Below are positions 24,456 to 36,434 of a stretch of 64,000 nucleotides of DNA, in pieces. This DNA is from Saururus chinensis. Taxonomy: Eukaryota; Streptophyta; Magnoliopsida; Piperales; Saururaceae. The translations under genes were made by a program, and so were the position numbers. The notes under the pieces were generated by a model that saw only the letters and a list, made by a program, of their open reading frames with translations, was not told the DNA's origin and ran no database searches. How positions within the stretch are numbered: position 1 is the first letter of the stretch; each line of letters begins with the position of its first letter. Location of the stretch: assembly GCA_035235625.1 (NCBI GenBank), contig CP141140.1, forward strand, positions 41,039,351 to 41,103,350, in the 5' to 3' direction.

Positions 24456-27400
24456 ATGTATTGTTTTTCTTTTGTGTTTTGTTGTTTTTATATTTTTATG
24501 ATCAGGCTCGGTGAATCGAGCGATGTTGGAGAAGCAAATCTAATAGTTGTTTTAAGTTTCATCAGTACCAGCCCCCGTTCCTCCTCAGGAACACCAGAAG
24601 AAACATCACCAGCAGTAGAAGCAGCGGCGAAAGCTGCTGAAATGGTAGACCAGCCTCCTCTCGTCTCTGGATTCGTCCTCTCTGCGTTTTGAGACCAGAC
24701 GACCCGGCTCCGTTCCCACGTCTCTCTGTCTGTACGTCCTCGTGTTCTCCTGCTTCTCTGGATTTTTTGACAAGCTTCTACCGAATTTTTTCTTTCTTGT
24801 TATCTGTATCCCCTTTTCCTTCTCGTTTGGGATGTTGGGGAGGAAAGGTGGGCCGATGCTTTGTGGGTTCTTTTAGAAAGTTATAAAATGTAGCTCTTTT
24901 TGTGTTTTTATTGCTAATTTAGCATGCGTGTTTTTTGTTTTATTTCTTCTGCAAAGCTGGGTTTTTTCCGTCTCGATCGTTCGGATTCCACCCACTTTGT
25001 TAAGGGGTTGCCTGCTTTTCTTCTCACAGGTTGGCATTGTCGACAACAGAAGCCTGAGTTTGCGGTCTAAGCTCTGATAATTCGAGGTATTTGCTTCAAC
25101 TTACTATCAGAAGCTCTATAGCTACTAGCAAAAGTTCTCATTTTCTTTACCTTACTGGATACAAGTACAAGTGGTTGAATTTGCACTTTATATAATGTGT
25201 TCTTTAGCTACAAATAGATCTCATTTTCTTTACCTTACTGTTTTATTTCATGGCAATTAGTAATCAAAGTCTAATTTATGATCAACCCTTTTTGGTTCAG
25301 CTATTTTTCTGTGCCATTGGATTTGGACTTGTGCTTGTTTGCCATGTACTTGTTATTTTTATTGTGATATTACTGAGGTTGCCAGGAAACCGAGCCCGTG
25401 CGAACACCGGCCCGGCGACCTGGCAGTGAGTCTGCCTCCGTCATTGCTCCCTTGTTGATTTGATCACTGTAATCGTTTCTTTTTATATGCTGAAATGCCG
25501 TTTGAATGAAATGCCTTTCTTTCTTTCTTTTATTATTCTCAGTAGTCCTGTTTCATGTGTATGTATTATACATGGTCGAATAATGCAATATATATGACGT
25601 ATCTGTCTGATTTAGGGGCTGAGATTCACAGTAAAAAGGTGATTTTCTTTTTTCTTTTCTCTTCTCTGCTTCTTCTCTTCTCCTCTCAACCTTGTTAGTT
25701 ACAGCAAGGGTCTGGGATTTTTTGTATTATAATTTTTGTTCCCCTGATTGCAAAGCTCCCCTATGACGATTGGTTCTGGTGGATCTAGTGTTGTCGGTAA
25801 TCAGTTTACACAAAAGGAGGCTGGTGGTCATTAGGCCAGTACTGGTCCCTTAAAGTCAGCTTTGCAGTGTAATGTTTAGCACTGAATTCAGTCACTGAAC
25901 CCGTCCCTAAATTACCTCTGAAAACTTAAAACCCGACCCTGACTTAACCTCATCATCCTAGCTCCTCTCCTCTCGTCCCCGCCCCCGTTCACTCAGCTTC
26001 CTTTTTTCCCTCGCATCTTCAGCCTCTCAAAGTCCACCACTGCATCAGCCCTAGTATCGCTGCTACCAGCCCTCCTCCATCCCCACACCGACACCGGGGA
26101 GGTCGCCTTCCGACGCTGTCGGGGGCAAGCAGCCTGCCCCATCGCCATTTGCGGTTGTGCTCGATGCACCCGGCTGCCCCCTTTAGGGCTCCCTTTTATC
26201 AGCACTTACCCAGGGGTCGCCGTCAAGGACAGCCAACCCTTCTTTTCCGTCTTCGTCATCAGGGTATGTAGGTCTTGATTACAATTCAATTTCAGCTTTT
26301 GTTTCGTTCTTTTCTTTCCAAGGCCTAATTGTTGATGCCCATGAATTGCAAGTGTGTTGGAAAGATCAAAACTTTTTACGGTTTCATCTACTTTTTTGTT
26401 ACTTATAATCGTTGTAGTTTACGGAGATTTCTGTGATGAAGACTGTAATCAGGTCTACGGCCGTTTTTTTCACATTTGAAAATTGAAAGACAATGTTTAT
26501 GATGGAGCTTCCAACGTTTTTGTTGTAAGTCATCAAGACTGAGAATGATAATGATGAGATGAAAGTAAACTGTTGGACTCAGTGAAAGATTAAAGGATGT
26601 CGCTATATTGGATAGAGGATGCTTAATATCTTAAGCTTTCGGTTTGCTTCTTGAACTGAAGCCTGCGGCATATTGGATGATGAATTCTAAATTGAGCACT
26701 GTATGCTCTAATTTCTGTTAAAAAAAAAGTACATGAATCTCAAGGATGACATGCGTTGCAGACAACACCATGTTCCTTTGATACATTGAAAGCCTCATGC
26801 CTCTTCCCAAAGAACGTATGGTTAGTTTGACATTTACCATCCCTGCATATCGGCTGGCGGTTGATGCATGGGGTGGAAACCTGAATGGGATCGTTTCCTT
26901 TTTGCTGGCTACCTCTGTCACAAAGTCTGCTATTTTTTGTCAAATATCCTTCAAATTCTAGAAATTGCAGCTCAAACAAATGGTTGAGTGATTATGTTTT
27001 CATTTCTCCTAATTTACGAATATTTACAAATTTATCTCTATAATACAAATTTTAACCAAATGTTTGGTATTTCCCCGCTTCAGCGATAGGAAGAAATCGG
27101 AAACTACCAAAGTTTGCTGATTAGTTTTTACCCCTTATATTGAAAGTGACATGTATATGCTAAGGTTTTAAAATGGAAAAGTGTTTATTTTAAAATTTTT
27201 AAAAATTGAATTTATTTAGATTCAGATTCAAATCTGATTCAGATTCAGAGTAAAATTCAGATGGTAGGCTTTTCAGAAATTTCAGATGACTTAAGATTCA
27301 GATTTAGACAAAACAAATGGACCCTAGTCTGACTGTCAACTCTATTTTATAGACGGAGATTTGATTTAATGACTGATTCAGTAACTGTTTCACTGCTAAA

Positions 27401-28049
27401 CAAATACACTGAAAAGCCAACTTTTTTGTAACTTATCGGTAACTTATTCAGTTTAGGTCTCTGAATTAGACCAAACAAATAGACCCTTACCCCCCTCCCA
27501 AACTCCGGCATCCCTATCCCCACCTCTCGAGCCAGGGTCGGTTCCCCTTCACTTCCTTCTTCGTTTTTTTATTTAGAAGGTAATCAGCAACACCAACCTC
27601 CTGTCAAAGTTGCCTCCACTAGATGCTACCGCCACCTCTCTCCTCACCAGGGGAACACAATCCATCCGCATATTCAGGTGAAGTCTCCTTTATATCTCCA
27701 TTTTCCTGGCCGAATGACCACCGGCCTCCTTTTTTGTGAAGGATTACATCTTTTCATTGTTCACATTTTTCCATTTGAAAGAAGGTCAAGCAAGACATTT
27801 TTCTTCTTTTTTGATTAAAATGCTGAAACGTTTTTTGTTTTGCTGAAAGTGCTTCGTTTATTTTTTGTAAAATTCAAACAAGACATGATTGACTGTTTCT
27901 GAGTGCTGCTACTTGGTACCCTGCGAAATATTTGGCGAAATGCTCATGGGGGAATTAGGAGTTTTTAAGAGGCTCTTTTTCTTTGGTTAACATCTGCAGT
28001 ACCATAATCTTTTATGTTTTGTGAAGGAAGCCTACATCTCAGAGGCTAG
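24456..28049 (+). other. Upstream region of the bL9m gene; leader exons not resolved
   Basis: GC-richer, pyrimidine-rich segments at 24570-24900, 25380-25440, 25920-26270 and 27480-27690 interrupt AT-rich DNA. Some end in donor-like text, for example cag followed by gtgaag at 27677-27680. They could be promoter and 5' untranslated exons of the bL9m gene or of a separate transcript. A 78-codon frame (24456-24692) has no recognisable motif. At 27170-27480 degenerate direct and inverted words (aaacaaatggaccct, aaacaaatagaccc) suggest a small DNA transposon. I cannot choose a transcription start. Confidence 0.35.
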
Positions 28050-31000
28050 ATGATGACTCACATGCAGTGTGGTAGAAGGATCCTCCGTCAGTTCCTCAAG
28101 AACAATAATTCACCTACTTCTGGTCAAATGATTCATCCATTATTATTCTCTGGTCAAGGAGTTAGATTTAGAAAATTGGAAGTTATTCTTACAACAGTGA
28201 GTAGCTTAACTTCTACTATGTTCTTAAACCTCTTTTCGTGTTGTGGATATGAAACTTATATGAGTATGCAGAGCATTGAAAAGCTTGGTAAGGCTGGGGA
28301 GACAGTGAAGGTTGCTCCAGGTTATTTCCGAAATCACCTAATGCCTAAGTTGCTTGCAGTTCCACATATTGAGAAATATGCCTATCTAATCAGAGAGCAA
28401 AGAAAGGTTTGCTTTTTCTTAAATTATGTTACCACTACTTCTGTCCTAAAAAATGCATTACCCTTTTCTTTATTACTTGAAACTGCTCATAAGTTTATAT
28501 CTGTGAATTTTAGGAGGGAAAAAAGTTATACCTGTGAATGAAATTAATGATTTAGCCTAGGGGTGTTAACAAGTCAAGCGGAGCCAAGTATTGGCCTCGC
28601 TAGGCTTGAACTCGAAATGTTCAAACCCAGCTCGAGCTCAGATGAAGCTTGATTCAGATCGAATGTTCTAGCTTGAGCTCAGCTTGATCTGAAAAATTGA
28701 AACTCAGCTTGAGCTCGGACTTGAACTCGAACTTCATTATATGATTCACAAGCTCAGGCTCAACCTGGGCTCGAACCAAAAAAATAAAAAAATCTATACG
28801 TAAAGCATTTGAATGCCTGAGCATTAAATAATACTCCCTCTGTCCTAAATTAATAGCTCCAATAGAAAAAAAAACTGTTCTATAATAATTGTTTCATTTC
28901 ACTTAATTTAAGCCTAGATGAATCTATTATGCTTCTCACTTTTAGAGGGAACCACCAACCGAATTACCACCAGCCGGTAAGAAAGCAAGAGAAAATAGAG
29001 AAAATTGCTTGAACCCTGAAAGAACCAAATTTGTGATTCGTTTCATCATTTGAGAAGTTACTGGTCAGAGACAAGAGAAGGGGGGAAGACCAGGAGAGTG
29101 GAAGCCGTGAACTGGGAGTGATCAGTTCAGGATGGGAAGAATACAGGAGATAGGTTTTCGATAGTGCAAAACGAAGGATAACAAGATAGTGGATTGAAGT
29201 TTTAGAAAGCTACGAGTCCAATTCAGAGGAATAGAAAGAGATCAATAGAAGATGGCAAATGGGCGTGACGAATGCAGAACACGAAGAAGACAGAATTGAT
29301 TTCAGGAGGAAAAGGAAGTCAGGCTTGTTTATTACTGATGAGACTAGGGACAGACAGAGAGCAGGTAATTAAAATTAGAAGATCAAATGACAGCAGGGAA
29401 TTGATTCCAGAAGTGGGGAGGGAAGATCAGAAGCAGAACCCTGACTGTTTCATAGACAGAAAGAGAAACAGAGTGATGGACCTCAGCTGCTGACTTTTCT
29501 GGGTATGTGCTTCTGAGACTGAAGGCCATGGATTCACACTGGACGCGGTGAGACTTGGGGAGCACTTGCAGTCGTTGGCGGAGAGAGACTGTGACCGACA
29601 CCGCTGATTGGGGTTTTCCGTTTTCAAGTTGTTACGTGGTTTTTCCATTCAGTGCAAGGCTGGCGTTGCTGAATTTGGTCGTTCTGGGTGGAGCTTAGGT
29701 CTCTGTCAGCAGTGAACAGTGAGCTCTGCGCCTCTGCATGCAGGGATCATGACGATGGTTGCGGAGTTTCCGGCCAGTGGACCAGGCCGGCGTCGTTTCT
29801 TCTACTCGTAATAATAATACCCATTTGATTATGCTAATACGTAGGTGAGACTCATGATAAGATAAAAATAACAAAAAAGAGAAATGGAGCTATTAATATA
29901 AGACTGAGGGAGTAATAATATCTTAATATTGGATGCCTAGGTCTTACATTTAGGTCAATGGGTTACTTCAACTATTTGGCATTTAATTCATCAAGGAGAA
30001 AGTTTGCTAAGTGAAAAGGCCAGTCAATATTTCTGCCTTCTTTTATATAGCTACTAAAATAGATTATTGACCATATTTGTTTAATACACTAAATCTTATA
30101 TAAGACATGCTAGCTAGGAAAACTTAATCTAAGAAGCGCACAAAACAAGGAGCAAAAGATTTTGATTGAGGATGTGTACTTAAATCGGCCACTTGAATTC
30201 AGCACTGTGTGTCTTCAAAATTTTTGCTTGTCATTTGCAAAAAACTGCTATGCTACTGCACCGCAGGTCACTATTTAAAGGGTTAGTGACAAGTATTTAT
30301 TAGTTTTTCTCTTCTTTAGAGTCTATTTCGTCACCTGCTACTTTGTTAAAATCCATCCCGAAATGAACTTCTAATTGGCTTATAGTGTGGGACCCATATT
30401 CGTTTTTGGTACAACATCGGGTTGACTTGAACCGGATTCTTCCTCTTAAAATCACAACTCTTCCTCTGTCTCCAATGAATCCACGACTCTTTAACCAATC
30501 CCGAATCATTCCTCCAACATTAGCAACATGATATCCCTAGCTCCTATTTTCCCTTTTTAGCAAAAGTCTTCTTCAACTCATTTTCATTTAACCATGGCCA
30601 CCCTATTAAGCCAATCCATCTCTAGCAACAACATCATGAACCCATAGAATTGTAACTCTTCATCACTTTTGGCCGGCTTGCTTCCCTTCCAACTACAACA
30701 CGAATCCAACAACATCCTTCTCTCTTATTCAACTTCATTTGCTTCATTCTTCTCTCAAGACTCCATTAATGGCAGACCATCAAGTTGAATAAAAATTTAA
30801 CATAAGCTTCACAAACGTCCTCAACAATAAATCTAAAAAAAATGAATATATATATATATATAAAAAGGGACATGTCTCTAAGGTAATATGCACGTGGGAA
30901 ATAAATCTTGTTTTTAGGTTAAGACTTAGGAGTTAGGACATTATGTTATCTCCTTAGCTTTTGTTTTAAACTTTAGAAGAGTTCTTGTGTATCTTCGTGC

Positions 31001-32410
31001 AATATCATGGTATTGGTCCTATTGTGGACTATATTGGTACTTATATGTCTATATAAGTACCAATATATTGGTATTGGATTATATATATGTGTGTCATATA
31101 TTGGTAATATGTTATAAATGCATATTTAAATTAATAATTATGTCTATATAATTTATACATCTACATGTATTATTTTTTCAATATTCTTATACAATTTCAA
31201 AATCATATTCTGAGTTTGAGCTGAAGCTCAAGCTTAGTATGAGTCGAGTTCGAGTTTCATTTGAACCAAGTTGAGCAAGGGTATGCTCAAACTTAACTTG
31301 AATTGAGTTTGAGCTGAGCCGAGCTTGGCTTGCTTGTTAATAACCCTAGATTTAGGGTTTGCTTACCTCCCCTCTAGTTTATAGCTATGATATTTTTTTT
31401 AATGTCAATTGACAACATTTTAGCTACTTTGGCTGTAGGCCTCTTTAGTTTGTGGACCATAACTTTAACTATCTAGCACAGCTCCGTTCAATCACATGGT
31501 AGCACTGCCATACGGCTGGTCTTCCCTTACACATATAGAATACTCTACACTTGCATTCATTTTTTGTCATGTGAAAAAATTATAGGCACATGATAATACC
31601 CGATCTAGATAAATTTGAAAAAGTACTTGTTGGATGGATACTTTTGAACAAGGAACTTGATTTGCCTAGGGCTATGCTTTAATAAGGATTACTTTGAGCC
31701 AAGCACAATGACCCATAGGAGAGCGGAAGTTTGGAGTGACATGTCTTCAAAGATGGGAAATCACCTTACTCTAAGCTTTTTATTATTTCAATATGCCTTT
31801 CATAGTAGCCAGTCTTTTTTATGCTTTTGTGTCAGCTATACCAACCAGAAGAAGCTGAGACTGTAACAGTTGTTCCAAAAACCAAAGAAGACAAGATGAA
31901 AGAATATCAAGCAGCAGCAAAGCGTTTAGCTAATGCTTGCCTGGTTGGTAGCTTCGTTAAATTTCTTTTTCACACTAGTCCTGGACATCATTTACTGTTG
32001 GTATTTTTAGGCACTGCTGCTCATTCGGTTGAATTGAATGGTTTAACTGCAGGGGCTGAGAAGGCATGTTAAAGTAGACAATGAACTGTATTCTCCTGTG
32101 ACAAAAGATGAACTCATTGCTGAGGTATTCCATATGTATCCACAAAATAACGGTGCTTGAAAATACAAAAACTTTTACTGAAATCCTTGTGATGTCCTTG
32201 GGCTTTTGAGTAGCTCTAATAGTGTTATTATATATGAGGGAGTAGGTGGCAAGGCAGCTGTGTGTGAGCATCCAACAAGAGAATCTGCATCTACCGACAC
32301 CATTGTCTTCGGTGGGAGAGTCTGAGGTGCCCCTCATTCTTCCCAAGGCAATACCACTACCAGAAGGAAAGCTTCAGTGGACTCTCAAAGTCAAAATCCG
32401 AAGAAAGTGA
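28050..32410 (+). CDS. Mitochondrial large-subunit ribosomal protein bL9 (bL9m), five exons
   Basis: The exons are 28050-28196, 28272-28406, 31836-31943, 32053-32124 and 32246-32410, giving 208 residues. Every exon is a whole number of codons and all introns are GT-AG. The start ATG gives an arginine-rich leader (CGRRILRQFL) suited to mitochondrial import. Residues from about 42 carry the bL9 N-terminal RNA-binding domain, with KLEVILTT followed by SIEKLGKAGETVKVAPGYFR and NHLMPKLL, the family signature. A linker helix (EYQAAAKRLANA) leads to the C-terminal domain ending LPEGKLQWTLKVKIRRK. bL9 binds near the L1 stalk of the large subunit and supports reading-frame maintenance. Plastid bL9 is the alternative, but the leader and exon texts look mitochondrial. 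Intron 2 (3429 bp) holds a transposon. Confidence 0.93.
28557..31348. mobile_element. hAT-like non-autonomous element in intron 2 of bL9m
   Basis: The ends are ctaggggtgttaacaag and cttgttaataaccctag, which are imperfect inverted repeats. The flanks gatttagc (28549-28556) and gatttagg (31349-31356) match at seven of eight bases, fitting an 8-bp hAT target duplication. Just inside each end is a dense set of gctcgagctt/aagctcgagc words, the subterminal repeats typical of plant hAT elements. No transposase frame was seen. The element has about 2.8 kb and carries a second transposon at 28834-29912. Confidence 0.65.
28834..29912. mobile_element. Stowaway/mariner-like element nested in the hAT-like element
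   Basis: The ends read ctccctctgtcctaaattaa and, inverted, ctccctcagtcttatattaa, both flanked by TA. The interior of about 1 kb is purine-rich and has no long frame, so this is a long non-autonomous Tc1/mariner derivative. A short MITE plus captured sequence would look the same. Confidence 0.65.
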
Positions 32411-32680
32411 TTTTTGAAGGTATTGAGTTCATCGGAGCATATTCTTTTGACTCATACTTTGTTGACAGGTCTTGAAAGTGAGTTTTGAAGGAGCGTGTTG
32501 AGTTCATCTGAGCACATCCGGACTCATACTTATTTGTTCTTTTGACTTGAACTTTTTTACCAGACAGTTAACTCGTCATTGCCTGAAAGTGAAGAGCTGC
32601 TGAGGGCGTCTGAGCATATTCCGGACTCATGGTTTTTTTTGGTTCGGAATATGACTTGTACCAGACAGTTGGTTTTAACT
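32404..32680 (+). repeat. Diverged tandem repeat starting at the bL9m stop codon
   Basis: Three related segments follow each other: one from the stop codon (gaaagtgatttttgaagg), one from 32474 (gaaagtgagttttgaagg) and one from about 32585 (gaaagtgaagagctgctgagg). Each contains tgagttcatc/gcgtctgagca and ggactcat words. They lie in what should be the 3' untranslated region. Confidence 0.55.
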
Positions 32681-33830
32681 TTCTGGTAAAAGTTATACCA
32701 TAAAAAAAGGGCACGAGTCAATTTGCTTATGGAAGAAAATTTGTGATGTGAAATTGCCACAAGGAATGTTGTGTACTTGTACAAACAAAAGCATTCAAGT
32801 TTGCTGATGTGTAGCTGGGGGCTTTGTGAGCATGCTGAATAAACATGTCTAGTGACAAAGAATATAAGTAATAGCAGTTTTGTTAGATGAAGTGTACTTA
32901 TTTAGTGGTTTTATTATTTTGGATTAATGTAATAACTCTAGCGTGTGATTGTTTGTTTGGCTATACGTATGATTACTCACAGTTTAATTTCATTAGAGAA
33001 TAATTATTTAGTAATGATTGGTCTTCAAGTGGGCTACACTGTATTTTTGAGGCTTTGTAAGTCGTGATCTTAGTGCTTATAAGACCGACATTATTTTTCT
33101 TTGATTCGGTTCATAGTTTTTCTTTTAGGATCGTGCCTTGAATCTTTTCGGTTTAAATAGGAGGCTATTCTTTTGTCTTTGGCGTGTTATCTTCGTTCAT
33201 TAAATTAGACTATTGTCAAGGAGCCTATCGGGTATAAACTCTTAGAACTTTTAGGCAAAATGGAAAAGTTTTTGGGATCAACAACCCGGCCAATTAGAAA
33301 TTTATGCCCCATTTCTACTCCCTTTGGCACCAACAAATTTTGTTGTACATTTGTCTATAATTATATTATTTAAATATCTATTAGATAATGTACCAGAAAA
33401 AATTATTGTTCATTGCAGGATTTAAACGGAGGATGAAAACATAATACCTTGCGCGTTTTACCGGTTGAGTTACAAAAATATTATGCATATGTTTTTATTT
33501 AATATTATATTTAATCTAACATATAATAAAACGGGTCAACTCAGGTTAACCCCCGGTTGAATGAAGTCAACCCGGCTCTACGACCAATTCGGGTCAGCCT
33601 CTAGGCTGGTTTTTTAAAACATTGAAATAAACCCCCTTTCTTCTCCTACATGTTCCTCCCTCTCCCTTTGGTTGGTGCGTGTCTCTCCTCTCTCCAGCAC
33701 TTTCTCCATCTTCACACTCCATTCTCATTGTAAATTTTAATTTCAATTTTTAGCTAGATATTGTATACTCACCTGAATCCAATTAAAACCTGAAAATTAT
33801 TAGAAAAATCTTAAATGTAGAGTTTTGGAG
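32681..33830. other. bL9m 3' flank and intergenic DNA
   Basis: AT-rich sequence that probably contains the bL9m polyadenylation region. No clear AATAAA was chosen. 33240-33620 has cccgg/ccggg-containing words (aacccggcc, aacccccggttg, caacccggctc) that suggest a small transposon remnant, without defined ends. Confidence 0.35.
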
Positions 33831-34498
33831 ACATGAAATGAAAATTTAAAAGCTAGGGTTTGAAGTAAATGTGTAAATCAGTGATTTAATGACTTGAAAA
33901 TGAATTGAATCAATAGAGAAGAAAAAGATTAAGAGAAGTTTATAAAATACCCTAATGATTAAGAAAGAATTAAGAAAATTTTACATCTAATTACTTCCTT
34001 TTTGGGCATAATGGGGAATTAGGCTCTAAATTTCCTAGCTCATCCCTCTCCCAAATGGGAAAGGGGTTAGCTCTTTCCTTTTATAAGAAAGAATGAGCTA
34101 AACTAAATTAAAACTTAGGGTGCAAATAGAATTTTTAACTAAAAGTAGGTAATTTGGTCATTTAAACCAAAATTAGGATCAGAAAATTTTTAAATTTTTT
34201 TATAATGACTTGTTTTGATGTCTGGGGCGTTTTGAACCAAAAACTTTAAATTCGATCGTGGAACCCACAGTGGGGTCCTATCAAACCCTAATTTTAAAAA
34301 AATTTGAAAAAATTCACAAATGGCTTGGATTCACTTATAGCTAAAAAGTATGAAGTTAGTTTTGATTAAAACCTTTGTAAACTACCTTTATTTTTTAGAA
34401 ATCATTGAAATCGATCAAAAATGGCTTAAACCACATAATGACGATTAAATAACAAATGAAATTGAAAGTAAACCGGTTTTACAACAAGAGTTCTTACA
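33831..34498 (-). repeat. Ty3/gypsy LTR fragment (3' LTR of remnant A), truncated
   Basis: Read on the minus strand it starts tgtaagaactcttgt directly after a polypurine tract. It parallels the LTR starting at 41566: both have aaaccggttt, atgtggtttaagcc, aagtgaatccaa, and cctataaaaggaaag-type text with a TATA-like box. The likeness ends near 33831, where unrelated sequence begins, so the LTR is cut short. Confidence 0.75.
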
Positions 34499-34511
34499 AC
34501 CTCTCCCTCTT
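34499..34511 (-). other. Polypurine tract of Ty3/gypsy remnant A
   Basis: On the minus strand aagagggagaggt abuts the LTR start, which marks the LTR edge and the orientation. Confidence 0.75.
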
Positions 34512-36434
34512 AGGAATTTTGGTCCCTAAAATTCGGTAGAGGTCGGTGACGAAAAGATGAGGGTACTTCTTTCTGATCTCGTTCTCCCTTTATCACATGA
34601 CTTCCTTAACCTCGTGAATCCTCCACAACACCTTCACAAGTGAAATAGCCTTTTTTTGAAGTACATTCTCCTTCCGGTTGAGAATATGAATAGGTACCTC
34701 TTTGTAGATAAGATTCTCTTGAAGTTCTAATAGCTTTAAATCCAACACATGAGTAGGATGCGGCTCATATTTCCTAAGAAGTGAGACATCAAATACATTA
34801 TGGATATGGACAATTGAGGTGGAAGAGTTACTTGATATGCCATGGCGCCTACTGTTCCAAGATCTCAAATGGCCCAATAAATTGGGGTGATTGCTTGCCT
34901 CGTTGTCCAAATCGAACTACACCACGGGTCGGAGAAATCCTAAGGAACACATGGTCGCCAACGTTGAACTCCAACTCCTGCCGTCTCCTAAAGGCGTAGC
35001 TTTTTGTAATCTCTCCTGAATGAGGCGTATCTTCTCCACTGACTGCTATATAAGATTTGGGCCAATGAGAAGATGTTCTCCAACCTCACTCCAACACAAA
35101 GGCGACCGACAAGGATGCATGTAAAGTGCATCGAATTGTGCCATCTTGATGCTTGTTTGGTAGCTATTATTATAAGCAAACTCAACCAGCGACAAATGTT
35201 GCTCCCAACTTCCTTTCCACTCGAGGATACAGGCTCGAAGCATGTCCTCAACTGTCTAGATAGTCCTCTCAGATTGACCATCAGTCTGAGGATGATAAGC
35301 TAAGCTAAGGTGTATTGATGTGCCCAAAGCGCTCTGAAAGCTCTACCAAAACCTGGAAGTGAAGCGAGGGTCATAGTCGGAAACAATGGACACTGAGATT
35401 CTGTTAACCATACGACTTCCCTCATATATAGGGCAGCTAAGGCATCCAAAGGAGTAGTCATTTTAGTCACGAGGAAATGAGCGGACTTCGTAAGTTGATC
35501 GATGATAACCCATACCGCATCGTTACCGCTTGGCAATCTAGGCAATCCAGAAACGAAATCCATGCCTATGTTCTCCCACTTCCACTCTGGAATCGGAAGT
35601 GGTTGTAGTAAACCTCCCAGGTGCCTGTGTTCTGCCTTGACTTGTTGGCACACAAGGCATTTGGATACAAAGGAAACAATGTCCCTCTTCATACCACTCC
35701 ACCAAAAAATCATCTTTACATCATGATACATCTTAGTTCCCCTTGGTGGATGGAGAACCAAGTATGATGTGCCTCTAACAAGATACGCTCCTTAAGCTCC
35801 AAGGAGTTCGGCACACACAATCGACCCCTATATGTCAAGCTTCCATTGGACCTCTCCTCAAAATACATCACCGCTTTCTCTCTTAATTTGGCCTTAAAGG
35901 CTTGAGTCTCCTCATCCCTTTTCTAAGCTTCAACCACGTCATCAACCACGTTGGAGCTTATGGAGAGGTTGGCAAACCAACTATGTGTGTCTTCCATAGC
36001 TAACTCCATCTTAAGCCCAATGGCATCCTCATACAAGAGTCATTCCCAAACACGCATACAAACTATAGAAGTGGTTGATTTCCGACTCAAGGCATCCGCC
36101 ACCATGTTAGCTTTACCAGGATGATAAGAGATAATGAAATCATAGTCCTTCAGGAACTCTAGCCATCTCCTTTGAAATCATAGTACTTCAAGCTCTTATG
36201 ATCAGTGAATATCTCAAACTTCTCACCATAGAGATAGTGCTGCCAAATCTTTAATGCAAAAACCACGGCCACTAACTCCAAGTCATGAGCGGGATAGTTC
36301 CCCTTGTGCACTCTAAGCTGTTGAGATGCATAAGCTACCACTCTCCCATGTTGCATGAGTACACAACACAAGCCACAAAGTGAAGCATCACTATAGACCA
36401 CGTATCCACCACTCCTGGAAAGCAAAGTCAATAG
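34512..36434 (-). pseudogene. Ty3/gypsy pol remnant A: RNase H, integrase and C-terminal tail
   Basis: Read on the minus strand the order is RNase H, then integrase, then tail, the Ty3/gypsy arrangement. RNase H (36434-36159) shows [13 protein letters not shown] and FTDHKSLKY. The integrase zinc domain (near 35680) shows CLVCQQVK, and the core shows MDFVSGLP with its aspartate. The tail (34910-34593) reads NVFDVSLLRKY and then VLWRIHEVKE, a chromodomain-like end as in Del/Tekay-type chromoviruses. Reverse transcriptase, protease and gag are absent. Frames are broken between 36150 and 35770 and between 35300 and 34910. At 36435 the RNase H joins directly to an LTR fragment, so a large deletion or recombination removed the rest. 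Confidence 0.85.

Noticed and set aside
24456..24692. 78-codon frame upstream of bL9m as a separate gene
   Set aside because: No family motif, and it lies in a GC-rich promoter-like stretch. It may be leader sequence.
34781..35726. Plus-strand frames of 72-76 codons
   Set aside because: Antisense to the Ty3/gypsy integrase and tail of remnant A, whose motifs are clear on the minus strand.
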